Part shown: positions 1 through 5,860 of the stretch, piece after piece
Position numbering within the stretch: position 1 is the stretch's first letter
How the letters are laid out: every line of letters begins with the position of its first letter
Origin: Anaerolineaceae bacterium
Lineage (GTDB): Bacteria > Chloroflexota > Anaerolineae > Anaerolineales > Anaerolineaceae
Assembly: GCA_003501835.1 (NCBI GenBank)
Contig: DNOU01000003.1
Coordinates: 1 to 6,310, forward strand
Direction: 5' to 3'
DNA: 6,310 bases
The notes under the pieces: model-generated
Database searches by the model: none
What the model saw: the letters and a program-made list of their open reading frames with translations, nothing else
What the model was told of the DNA's origin: nothing
Program-made: the position numbers and the translations under genes

Positions 1-907
1 CAGCATTCAGCCCTGCCAGGGGAGCGGCAGTTTCAAACTCATGGTGCAGGTCAATGGCACTGATCCCCGGGTCATCGGTGTTGATCGTCGCCAGCAGTCC
101 TTCTTCCAGAAACTGCTTCAGCGGATGTGCAGCGTAATCAGCAACGGTGCTGGTTTGAACGTTGCTGGTGAGATTGCACTCAATGCCGATGCCGCGTTCC
201 TGCAGTGCACTGATCAGTGCCGGGTCCTCCGGCGCATGCACGGCATGTCCAATCCTCTCCGCACCCAGCCCATCGATCGCCTGCCAGACGCTCTGCGGAC
301 CCGCAGACTCGCCAGCGTGCACGGTGATGTGCCAGCCGGCGTCACGTGCCTTCTTGAAGTGCTCCACAAAAAGGCTGCCCGGGAAATGGGCTTCATCGCC
401 TGCCAGGTCAAGGCCGATGAATGCATCTTTGAATGCCAGCAGGCAGTCGAGTTCCTGCCAGGCGATTTCGGGACCGTAATGGCGGCTGAGAATGCCAAGC
501 TGATTGACCTTGATACTGAACGCCCGTTCAGCCGAACGCAGGCCATCGGTCACCGCCTCGACCACACCGCGTGGATCCAGCCCATGCGCGGATGCCATGA
601 ACCAGGGGCTGTAGCGCAGCTCGAGGTAATCCAATCCCTCGTGTGCAGCATCCTCCACCACTTCATAGGCCACCCTGCGGCAAATATCGTCATTGACCAG
701 GATGCCGGTCATCCACTCAAATTTTTCAATAAACGCCATGACGCCAGGCTTGGGCACCGAAACCTGCACAAAAGGCCGCAATCCTTCCAGTGTTCTTGCA
801 GGGAGCGGCAAATCATATGTCAAGCCCACGTCCAGGATCGTTTCCAGGCGCACACTGCCGTCGAGGTGATGATGCAGGTCAATCAGTGGAAGGTCGGGTG
901 AAATCAT
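1..907 (-). CDS. add: Adenosine deaminase, 3' end cut by the window edge
   Basis: This zinc enzyme of purine salvage converts adenosine (and deoxyadenosine) to inosine and ammonia in the cytoplasm. Reading the minus strand from ATG at 907 gives 302 residues with no stop before the edge. Against the 333 residues I recall for E. coli Add, about 30 C-terminal residues are missing. All active-site elements are visible: zinc ligands H12 and H14 in DLHHHLDG, H197 and the catalytic E200 in TVHAGE, H221 in RIGHA, and D278/D279 in INTDDPG. From memory, these fall at the same residue numbers as in the E. coli enzyme, and SNVQTSTVADYAAHPLK also matches the bacterial Add type rather than adenine deaminase. 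The start follows an AAAGGA ribosome site at about 4-5 bases and lies 9 bases after the lipoprotein stop, so it is probably the last or a late gene of the five-gene run. Identification is firm. Confidence 0.96.
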   Translation of the reverse strand, partial: MISPDLPLIDLHHHLDGSVRLETILDVGLTYDLPLPARTLEGLRPFVQVSVPKPGVMAFIEKFEWMTGILVNDDICRRVAYEVVEDAAHEGLDYLELRYSPWFMASAHGLDPRGVVEAVTDGLRSAERAFSIKVNQLGILSRHYGPEIAWQELDCLLAFKDAFIGLDLAGDEAHFPGSLFVEHFKKARDAGWHITVHAGESAGPQSVWQAIDGLGAERIGHAVHAPEDPALISALQERGIGIECNLTSNVQTSTVADYAAHPLKQFLEEGLLATINTDDPGISAIDLHHEFETAAPLAGLNA

Positions 908-916
908 GGCATCCTT

Positions 917-1525
917 TCATGGTTCTTTCAAAAGCTGCAGGGTGATTTTGTGTTTCGTGCAGAAACGGGTGAGATCATCGATCACACCCTGGTCAGGGAA
1001 GGTAAGGTAAACCGTGCCGCTGGGCACCTGACCGGTCAGGTCCATGCCTGCCCAGAACACCTGCTCACCCCCGGGCAGCAACACGAGAACTTTCTTGAGT
1101 TCATCCAGCCCGGTTACAGAGAGTTTGACAAAACCATCACCTGTGAGTGTGTTGCCGGGGGCGATGATCTCGTCAAATGACTTGGTGCGGTTCGTGCCGG
1201 TGATCAGGGTGAAATTCCAATTGGATCCATTCTGCCAGGAATACAATTCGTAACCTTTCATTGCCATTGGGAGGGAAGCTGGCAGGGCAGAAGGCGTGGG
1301 CAGCGGCGGTTCAGCGGTGGTGGTGATTTGCGGCAAAGTGGGGGTGGTAAATATTCCAGTAGCGGCAGCGGTCTGGGTGTGGTATGCCCGCGCAGTCTCG
1401 ATAGGCCTCCAGCTGCTGATGGTGGCGGGACGCTCACACCCTGAAAGCATGGCTACCAGCTGAAAGATCAGCACGATCCTCAGGGTGAATTTTGCACTGT
1501 CGGTAAACCGGTTTTTCTTCAGCAT
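917..1525 (-). CDS. Lipoprotein of unknown function with GYELYSW motif
   Basis: Predicted 202-residue membrane-anchored lipoprotein; I do not recognise a named family. Residues 1-16 are basic (K3, K4, R6, K12, R16), 17-28 are hydrophobic, and LSGC (27-30) is a lipobox, so Cys30 should be lipidated. Residues 45-87 form a Thr/Ala/Pro-rich spacer. The rest is a compact beta-rich domain starting KGYELYSWQNGSNWNFTL (90-107), with GTNRTKSFDEI (110-120) and a C-terminal part FPDQGVIDDLTRFCTKHKI (176-194) that looks helical. I recall GYELYSW-type segments in other bacterial hypothetical proteins, but no function. I chose ATG 1525 because it directly precedes the signal peptide. An upstream ATG at 1597 would add 24 residues that block the signal and overlap the acetyltransferase gene. 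The start overlaps the acetyltransferase stop by 7 bases (ATGCTGA), pointing to coupled translation, and add follows 9 bases later. Confidence 0.85.
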   Translation of the reverse strand: MLKKNRFTDSAKFTLRIVLIFQLVAMLSGCERPATISSWRPIETARAYHTQTAAATGIFTTPTLPQITTTAEPPLPTPSALPASLPMAMKGYELYSWQNGSNWNFTLITGTNRTKSFDEIIAPGNTLTGDGFVKLSVTGLDELKKVLVLLPGGEQVFWAGMDLTGQVPSGTVYLTFPDQGVIDDLTRFCTKHKITLQLLKEP

Positions 1526-1971
1526 GGGCAGAATCCAGATTCTCCCTGGTCGGAGGTGTCTTTGGACATGAGCACGATCTCCGGCCGATGGATCCATCCT
1601 GTTTGACGCCAGAATGCCTGACCGTCCAGGTTATTCGCAAAGACCATGAGAGGACATCTTTGAATGCCCCTCTTCCGCAATTCGCCAAGGCAGCGATCCA
1701 CCAAGGCGCGACCGATCCCTCGATGGCGAAACTGGTCGTCCACCGCCAGGGGGTATGGGCAGCCCCCGCGACCATCGGAGCCGCACAGCACAGTGCTCAC
1801 AATCCGCCCGTCCAAACGGGCAGTAAAGCTAAGCCCCTGGTTCTGGCTCAAAAATCGCTCCATGGGGCAGCGTTCATCTGCACCGGAAAGACCGATCCCT
1901 GCGGTCCTCTTCCAAAGCGCCAGCACTTCTTCATAATCAACCATGGTCAATTCTGAAATTACGGGTTCCAT
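1519..1971 (-). CDS. GNAT-family N-acetyltransferase (YpeA-like)
   Basis: Cytoplasmic 150-residue acetyltransferase predicted to move an acetyl group from acetyl-CoA to an amine; the substrate is unknown. The acetyl-CoA pyrophosphate loop (motif A) is clear: LAVDDQFRHRGIGRAL (75-90), with the R82-x-x-G85-x-G87 pattern. It is followed by a helix, by MVFANNLDGQAFWRQTGW (109-126), which is the usual N-x-x-A/G-x-x-F-x-x-x-G-W segment, and by a final strand. The N-terminal VDYEEVLALWKR resembles E. coli YpeA as I remember it. Length is typical for a single-domain GNAT. ATG 1971 is preceded by AGGAG at 1978-1982 with 6 bases of spacing, which supports this start over the internal Met10. It lies 15 bases after the nitroreductase stop and overlaps the lipoprotein start by 7 bases. 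The Cys-containing C-terminus (SGFCPC) is encoded partly in the overlap. Confidence 0.9.
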   Translation of the reverse strand: MEPVISELTMVDYEEVLALWKRTAGIGLSGADERCPMERFLSQNQGLSFTARLDGRIVSTVLCGSDGRGGCPYPLAVDDQFRHRGIGRALVDRCLGELRKRGIQRCPLMVFANNLDGQAFWRQTGWIHRPEIVLMSKDTSDQGESGFCPC

Positions 1972-1986
1972 CAGCCGCTCCTGAGC

Positions 1987-2538
1987 TTATTCTTTGGGAA
2001 TGTCAACTGCCCTTTCTGCATTGCCATACTTCTGCCAGTGAACCTTGCGGACATCGTACTGCGTTCGGGGTTCCTTTTCTTCAGCCGGGTAACCCAGATA
2101 GATCAACCCCAGGGGCGTGACATTCCGAGGTAGATCAAGCACTTCTGAGACCCGCCTGACGAATATGGCTACCGGGTAAACCCCCACCCAGACTGAACCC
2201 AATCCCAGGGCAGTGGCAGCGAGAAGTATGTTTTCAGTGGCAGCGCTGCAATCCTGCACCCAGAAACGGCCCGACACTTTCGCTTTTGAAACCAGCGTAT
2301 TCCCACAGACGGCAATCACCGCTGCCGGATTGTGCTTGCCAAAGACCAGGCTGTTACGAAGCTGCTGGATGATTTCTTCATCGGTCACAACCACAAACTC
2401 CCAGGGACGCGCATTCATGGCGGTGGGAGCCGCCATGCCCGCCTGGAGGAGCAGCGTGATGTCTTCCTCGGAAATGGGCTGGTCGGTAAATTTGCGGATG
2501 CTGCGCCGCTTGAAGATGAAATCCAGGGCTTGTGTCAT
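1987..2538 (-). CDS. Nitroreductase-family flavoprotein
   Basis: Predicted FMN-dependent oxidoreductase of the nitroreductase superfamily, 183 residues, cytoplasmic and normally a dimer. Such enzymes use NAD(P)H to reduce nitro groups, quinones or other electrophiles; the real substrate cannot be read from sequence. Visible family features are the FMN-phosphate contact RRSIRKF (11-17), AAPTAMNARPWEFVVV (36-51), which corresponds to the usual PSxxNxQPW region, the central helix DCSAATENILLAATALGLGS (96-115) with WVGVYP after it, and the C-terminal PLGLIYLGYPAEEKEPR (142-158) followed by KVHWQKYG. This is the short form of the family, often found in anaerobes. ATG 2538 has AGGA about 6 bases upstream. 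The gene starts 27 bases after the HIT gene and ends 15 bases before the acetyltransferase gene. Confidence 0.93.
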   Translation of the reverse strand: MTQALDFIFKRRSIRKFTDQPISEEDITLLLQAGMAAPTAMNARPWEFVVVTDEEIIQQLRNSLVFGKHNPAAVIAVCGNTLVSKAKVSGRFWVQDCSAATENILLAATALGLGSVWVGVYPVAIFVRRVSEVLDLPRNVTPLGLIYLGYPAEEKEPRTQYDVRKVHWQKYGNAERAVDIPKE

Positions 2539-2565
2539 GTCTGATCCTGCTTGTTAAGATTTGGT

Positions 2566-2910
2566 TCATCCGCTGATGAGGTGGACATGCACCAGCGGTG
2601 CGGTTTGAAAAGCACCCCCGTTGATCACCAGCCGGCAAGGTTCTTGCTCAAGCTTTTCCTTCCGGATCAGCGCGGATGCAATTTGAAGCAGCGCTGCAGC
2701 GCTCCCTGGATCCTCCGCCGGGATTTCGAACACATTCTTCCAGGGTCTCCGCGGAAGGATAAGAAAATGGACCGGGTAAACCGGTTTAGGGTGCCGGTAA
2801 GCCAGCCAATATTCATTAGCAGCGCATTTTTTGAACGGAACCAGGAAATACGCTTTGGAAAGGATCAATCCCAAGATTGATGCAGCGAGATTCTTCCACG
2901 GGGCTTTCAA
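2566..2910 (-). CDS. Small HIT-family protein, TTG start, first motif His replaced
   Basis: Predicted 114-residue histidine-triad (HIT/Hint-like) protein. HIT proteins bind nucleotides and usually hydrolyse phosphoramidates or dinucleotides. Supporting features: NEYWLAYRHPKPVYPVHFLILPRR split as the family's early strands (about 32-55), then INGGAFQTAPLVHVHLISG (96-114), the signature end of the fold. Aligned to HxHxHxx, the three positions are L106, H108 and H110, so the first His is Leu while the presumed nucleophile H108 and the last His remain. The N-terminal CxxC found in some HIT proteins is absent. The start is TTG 2910: no in-frame ATG or GTG lies between it and the upstream stop near 2962, and GGAAGG at 2916-2921 sits 5 bases before it. 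It is the first gene of the five-gene run, behind a TATAAT box. Confidence 0.8.
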   Translation of the reverse strand: MKAPWKNLAASILGLILSKAYFLVPFKKCAANEYWLAYRHPKPVYPVHFLILPRRPWKNVFEIPAEDPGSAAALLQIASALIRKEKLEQEPCRLVINGGAFQTAPLVHVHLISG

Positions 2911-2915
2911 TGCAA

Positions 2916-2921
2916 CCTTCC
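2916..2921 (-). promoter_or_regulatory. Ribosome binding site for the TTG-started HIT gene
   Basis: GGAAGG on the minus strand ends 5 bases before TTG 2910. The in-frame codons from here back to the stop at 2962-2964 contain no ATG or GTG, so this site decides the TTG start. Confidence 0.65.
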
Positions 2922-2960
2922 ATTTCCTGCCGCTGACCGGATCAGCAAGGTAATGAAGGT

Positions 2961-2989
2961 ATTATACCCATTAAGACCGGGTGAGCCAC
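2961..2989 (-). promoter_or_regulatory. Probable promoter of the HIT-nitroreductase-GNAT-lipoprotein-add run
   Basis: The minus strand has a perfect TATAAT at 2966-2961. At 17 bases spacing the -35 position reads GTGGCT (2989-2984), only 3 of 6 matches to TTGACA, and there is no TG extension, so upstream recognition is weak. Transcription would begin near 2954, giving a leader of about 45 bases before TTG 2910. It lies downstream of the terminator of the preceding operon, as expected for an independent unit. The rest of this gap (2967-3073) shows nothing else clear. Confidence 0.6.
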
Positions 2990-3073
2990 GTTCCGCGTTC
3001 GCGGCACATCACGGGAAAAATCAAAGCCGTCATCGAAATCCATATTCCACTAAGAATTTTTACATCTCGAATC

Positions 3074-3110
3074 ATTACAAGAACACTCCCGGCGGGGTTT
3101 GCCGGGAGTG
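3074..3110 (-). terminator. Rho-independent terminator of the two-gene export operon
   Basis: CACTCCCGGC (3084-3093) and GCCGGGAGTG (3101-3110) form a perfect 10-bp GC-rich stem with a 7-base loop. On the minus strand the stem is followed by TTCTTGTAAT, a moderate U-rich tail. It starts 58 bases after the stop codon of the DUF5666-like gene. On the plus strand the following bases (CATCTTCC) are less U-rich and no plus-strand gene ends here, so the minus orientation is preferred. Confidence 0.82.
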
Positions 3111-3168
3111 CATCTTCCATGCTCAAATTTGTTTACTGCGACCCATCAGCTACACGCTGGTGGATTTT

Positions 3169-3948
3169 CTAGTCTTCAGGTTCACTTTCAGTTGAGGACT
3201 CCATTCCGTGGAGAACGATCCCTGCAGCCACCATCGGCTGACCGTTGAGGACACGCGGCATGATCACCGTGACGGTATCGCCAACCTGGATCATGGATCC
3301 TTCAGGAAGGATCTTGGTCGTATCTTTTACTTCAAAAGTGTATTCCATGCCATCCCTGGCTTTGATGGTGATCGAGCTGCCTTCGGTGTAGACAGTCACC
3401 TCGCCCACATGCTGCTGCTTTACGGGTTTACCAGGAATCACCATGATCTTCAGCGCCAGGTAGCTTCCATCTTCCTGCCCGACAGCCTTTACCATGACCT
3501 GCAAACCAGCCAGCGGGCCGCTTGGAGTGGCTGTAACCGTTGCGGTTGCAGTTTCAGTGGCTACAGCTGTTTCAGTGGCAACGGCTGTTTCAGTGGCCTG
3601 TGGAATGAAATGGGTGGGATACTTGATGACGGTATTTTCATCCATCGCGATCACCTGTTGCATCCCATCCTTCAATTCAAGGGTCAGGCTCGTGGCATCA
3701 GAGGTCACCACCACCCCGCGGAAATTCGCCTTGGACTTCATTTCACTCTGACCATTTTGGTCATTGCGGTGCTGCTCTGAATTGCCTCGTGGACCAGGGG
3801 TCACCTCAGTGGCTGTCACTTCAGTTCCACCGGGAGCAGGTGACTTCCTGGGCTTGAGGCTTGTTTCTGGTGCTGCAAAAACGGTGGTTGCGGTCATTGT
3901 CAAGATAATGACCAGCAGCAAACTCACATACAAAAGACTCTTTTTCAT
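3169..3948 (-). CDS. Secreted protein with two DUF5666-like repeats and a Thr-rich insertion
   Basis: Predicted 259-residue exported protein; function unknown. A classical signal peptide (MKKS, hydrophobic 5-19, likely cleavage after A25 in TTVFA/AP) is followed by a Pro/Thr and charged spacer (26-73). Two similar beta-rich units follow: FRGVVVTSDATSLTLELKDG (76-95) running to NTVIK, and HVGEVTVYTEGSSITIKARDG (180-200) running to TTKIL. Both share the pattern G-V-V/T, S-L/I-T-L/I, a DGM turn and a final T-x-I, which fits the DUF5666 type of small OB-like domain. The first unit is interrupted after residue 117 by a Thr/Ala/Val tract (to about 142) before LAGLQVMVKA resumes the fold. The C-terminus is acidic. 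Two ATG codons are adjacent (3951 and 3948); I chose 3948 because AGGAGG lies 6 bases before it but only 3 before the other. It is the second gene of its operon, 14 bases after the lipoprotein stop. Confidence 0.85.
   Translation of the reverse strand: MKKSLLYVSLLLVIILTMTATTVFAAPETSLKPRKSPAPGGTEVTATEVTPGPRGNSEQHRNDQNGQSEMKSKANFRGVVVTSDATSLTLELKDGMQQVIAMDENTVIKYPTHFIPQATETAVATETAVATETATATVTATPSGPLAGLQVMVKAVGQEDGSYLALKIMVIPGKPVKQQHVGEVTVYTEGSSITIKARDGMEYTFEVKDTTKILPEGSMIQVGDTVTVIMPRVLNGQPMVAAGIVLHGMESSTESEPED
3551..3598 (-). repeat. 18-bp tandem repeat encoding AVATET units
   Basis: Plus-strand copies GTTTCAGTGGCTACAGCT (3551-3568) and GTTTCAGTGGCAACGGCT (3569-3586) are followed by a 12-base partial copy (3587-3598). 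The two full copies differ at two positions. The unit is a multiple of three and stays in frame in the DUF5666-like gene, where it encodes ATETAV-type hexapeptides (residues about 118-134). A more degenerate Thr/Ala/Val stretch lies just beyond it at about 3527-3550. Confidence 0.88.
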
Positions 3949-3954
3949 CATTTT

Positions 3955-3960
3955 CCTCCT
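3955..3960 (-). promoter_or_regulatory. Strong ribosome binding site that selects ATG 3948
   Basis: AGGAGG on the minus strand is followed by AAA and then two consecutive ATG codons. The spacing is 3 bases to the first and 6 to the second, so the second ATG is the better start. The site falls in the short gap after the lipoprotein stop (TAA, 3965-3963). Confidence 0.8.
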
Positions 3961-3962
3961 GG

Positions 3963-4412
3963 TTACTCAGGTTGAACATCCACACTGAGTGTCAGAATGA
4001 TGTCCTCCCCGCCGCTGTTGCTGGCTTCCACGGTGATCAACTGCAGTCCTGTCTCCAGGTGCAGTGCCAGGCTGAAATGTCCGGCTTGATCAGCGATGGT
4101 GAATACGTCATCGATACTGACCACCCCTCCCGGGGCAGTGCGGCCGGTTACGGTCACATCCTGCGAAGAGAGGGTATCACCATCCTTTGGATTGTCAATG
4201 ATCAGTTGAAGCGGGCTTTGAGGTAGGACTTCTACGGTATCCATAACCGGCGTTTCAACCGGCGGACTCAACGCTTCCTGAACAGCGTTGCCGGATAAGG
4301 TTGATGCAGACTTGGTTGACATTATACTTGCAGCTGGCGTTGCGCTGTTGGAGGTGCATCCGGCAATCACCACCACCATACACAACGCGACGATGTCGCG
4401 CTTTTTGAGCAT
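3963..4412 (-). CDS. Lipoprotein with an Ig-like beta-sandwich domain
   Basis: Predicted 149-residue surface lipoprotein. MLKKRD is the basic start, residues 7-17 are hydrophobic, and VIAGC (15-19) is a good lipobox with Cys19 as the lipidated residue. A Ser/Thr/Ala-rich spacer (20-65) leads to one Ig-like domain (about 68-147): LIIDNPKDGDTLSSQDVTVTG, then TAPGGVVSIDD, DQAGHFSLALHLETG and LQLITVEASNSGGED. This pattern (P-x-x-G, V-x-V-x-G, G-x-F-S, L-E-x-G, I-x-V-x-A) matches the glucodextranase-B/Big-like domains found in many bacterial surface proteins, where they bind or space rather than catalyse. No catalytic motif is visible. ATG 4412 has no ribosome site upstream and sits where the promoter would start the mRNA. 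It is the first gene of a pair with the DUF5666-like secreted protein, so the two may act together outside the membrane. Confidence 0.86.
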   Translation of the reverse strand: MLKKRDIVALCMVVVIAGCTSNSATPAASIMSTKSASTLSGNAVQEALSPPVETPVMDTVEVLPQSPLQLIIDNPKDGDTLSSQDVTVTGRTAPGGVVSIDDVFTIADQAGHFSLALHLETGLQLITVEASNSGGEDIILTLSVDVQPE

Positions 4413-4418
4413 ATTTGC

Positions 4419-4447
4419 AGTTTATGAAATTGGATAAAGGATGTCAA
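4419..4447 (-). promoter_or_regulatory. Strong promoter of the export operon, predicted leaderless
   Basis: The minus strand shows a perfect TTGACA (4447-4442), a 17-base spacer and TAAACT (4424-4419; 4 of 6 matches to TATAAT). If the last base of the -10 box is position -7, transcription starts at 4412, the A of the ATG. No Shine-Dalgarno sequence is present in 4413-4440, which agrees with a leaderless mRNA. Confidence 0.72.
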
Positions 4448-4552
4448 TATTTTTAGCGATTTTGTAAGGATGCTCTAATCTTGAACTTATTTAATGTCCA
4501 GTCAAGTCAGAAGATGAAGTTACCGAAAGGAAATGAGGAAGTTTTCTCCACT

Positions 4553-4563
4553 TGTGGTATAAC
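4553..4563 (+). promoter_or_regulatory. Extended -10 promoter of the MFS gene
   Basis: TGTGGTATAAC fits the extended -10 form TRTGnTATAAT with one mismatch in the hexamer (TATAAC). The -35 position at 17 bases (GAGGAA, 4535-4540) is poor, which extended -10 promoters tolerate. Transcription would begin near 4570, giving a leader of about 22 bases before ATG 4592. The divergent gap between 4412 and this site holds the oppositely directed lipoprotein promoter. Confidence 0.58.
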
Positions 4564-4591
4564 AAAACCATCTGCGAACGGACCTCAACCA

Positions 4592-5812
4592 ATGAATATC
4601 CGGTATCTCGACACAACTTTTGCTGCGCTCAAGTACCCCAATTACCGTCTGTGGTTCATGGGGCAATTGGTTTCCCTTATCGGCACCTGGATGCAATCTA
4701 CTGCCCAGGGATTTCTCATTTATGATCTCACCCATTCAGCTGCCTTCCTGGGCTATGTGAGTTTTGCCTCCGGAATCCCCACGTGGGTGCTCACCCTTTA
4801 CGGTGGTTTGATTGCCGACCGCATGTCCAGACGCCGCCTGTTGATCATCACCCAGACCACCATGATGGTGCTGGCTTCTGTCCTGGCAATTTTGACCTTC
4901 ACCCATGCGGTTCAACCCTGGCACATCATCGTCCTTGCCTTCATACTCGGCATCGCCAATGCCTTTGACATGCCCGGCAGGCAATCGCTCGTCGCTGAAC
5001 TTGTGGACCGCAAGGACCTGACCAATGCCATTGCACTGAACGCCACCATGTTCAACCTGGGCGTGGTCGTGGGTCCCGCCGTGGCGGGTCTCGTTTATGC
5101 CTGGCTTGGTCCTGCCTGGTGTTTCACCATCAACGCCATTTCATACATTGCGGTGATCATAGCCCTGGTGCTCATGAATGTCTCCGCACCCCTGCGCACG
5201 GCACGCAGTTCTCCCATTCAGGAAGTGAAAGAAGGTTTCAACGCGGCTTTTTCAGACCAGTCCATGCGGGTTCTGTTCGCCGGTCTGTTCATCTTTGGCA
5301 TGTTCGGGTTTGGATTGCTCATTCTGGCACCCGCATGGGCAGTGAATGTGCTGCATGGAGACGTGACCACCAATGGACTTCTGCTTTCAGCTCGCGGCAT
5401 TGGCTCGCTTATCGGCGGTTTGGTACTGGCGACCATCGCCTCGAGGGGCTACAGGGGGAAGATCTGGTCCGTTGCTTCCTTGTTGCTGCCCATCTCGGTG
5501 GTCCTTTTTGGCCTGGCTCGCTGGCTGCCGTTATCTCTGACCATGATCGGCTTTATGGGTCTTTGCCTGATCTCGGTGGTCAATATCACCAACGGCTTGA
5601 TCCAATCCAAAACCAGCGACGACATGCGTGGCAGGGTGATGAGCATCTACTCGTTGATCTTTATAGGCAGTCAGACGCTGGGGGGGTTGCTCATTGGCCA
5701 GGTGGCAGACCGGGTGAGTGAACCCGTGGCAGTATTTATCAGCTCGGGAGTCCTGGCAATATTCTCAGTCGTCGTTTATTTCTACAACCCCTCGCTGCGT
5801 AAAATCACCTGA
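4592..5812 (+). CDS. MFS exporter, EntS/MFS_3 type
   Basis: Predicted 406-residue inner-membrane transporter of the major facilitator superfamily, most like the MFS_3 group that includes the enterobactin exporter EntS; such proteins export small molecules by proton antiport. Substrate unknown. The protein opens TFAALKYPNYRLWFMGQLVS (9-28) and GTWMQSTAQGFLIYDLT (31-47), which is diagnostic for this group. Motif A is GGLIADRMSRRR (71-82) between helices 2 and 3. DMPGRQS (126-132) and DDMRGRVMS (343-351) are the matching loops of the two halves. About twelve hydrophobic segments are seen, with the central cytoplasmic loop near 200-225. The reading frame stays open back to a TTG at 4481 and an ATG at 4514, but those 26-37 extra residues are polar and unlike the family, and a good promoter lies inside them. 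I therefore prefer ATG 4592, although its ribosome site (CGGA, about 9 bases) is weak. Confidence 0.88.
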   Translation: MNIRYLDTTFAALKYPNYRLWFMGQLVSLIGTWMQSTAQGFLIYDLTHSAAFLGYVSFASGIPTWVLTLYGGLIADRMSRRRLLIITQTTMMVLASVLAILTFTHAVQPWHIIVLAFILGIANAFDMPGRQSLVAELVDRKDLTNAIALNATMFNLGVVVGPAVAGLVYAWLGPAWCFTINAISYIAVIIALVLMNVSAPLRTARSSPIQEVKEGFNAAFSDQSMRVLFAGLFIFGMFGFGLLILAPAWAVNVLHGDVTTNGLLLSARGIGSLIGGLVLATIASRGYRGKIWSVASLLLPISVVLFGLARWLPLSLTMIGFMGLCLISVVNITNGLIQSKTSDDMRGRVMSIYSLIFIGSQTLGGLLIGQVADRVSEPVAVFISSGVLAIFSVVVYFYNPSLRKIT

Positions 5813-5822
5813 CCGCTCAGCA

Positions 5823-5837
5823 AAGATTATTAATCTT
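5823..5837. promoter_or_regulatory. 15-base palindrome upstream of the msrP promoter, possible operator
   Basis: AAGATTA (5823-5829), one central base, then TAATCTT (5831-5837): 7-bp arms with perfect symmetry. It lies 10 bases after the MFS stop and 24 bases before the extended -10 element. As RNA it could form only a 5-bp AT-rich stem with no U-tract, so a terminator is unlikely. A binding site for a dimeric regulator is a guess. Confidence 0.4.
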
Positions 5838-5860
5838 CCTTCATGTATTCTCAAAACAGG

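Noticed and set aside
41..901. 286-codon open frame on the plus strand
   Set aside because: It lies opposite add, whose active-site motifs are all intact on the minus strand; the plus translation resembles no family and has no ribosome site.
1526..1597. Upstream ATG 1597 for the lipoprotein gene
   Set aside because: It would put 24 charged residues before the signal peptide and lie wholly inside the acetyltransferase gene.
1588..1956. Plus-strand open frame opposite the acetyltransferase
   Set aside because: The minus strand encodes a clear GNAT motif A and has a good ribosome site; the plus frame has neither.
2953..3195. 80-codon plus-strand open frame across the intergenic region
   Set aside because: It runs through the promoter and terminator region and into the 3' end of the DUF5666-like gene; its composition is not protein-like.
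3551..3598. CRISPR array
   Set aside because: The 18-bp units are directly adjacent with no spacers and are in frame within a coding gene.
3208..3780. 190-codon plus-strand open frame
   Set aside because: Antisense shadow of the signal-peptide-bearing DUF5666-like gene on the minus strand.
5823..5837. Terminator after the MFS gene
   Set aside because: The stem is short and AT-rich and lacks a following U-tract.
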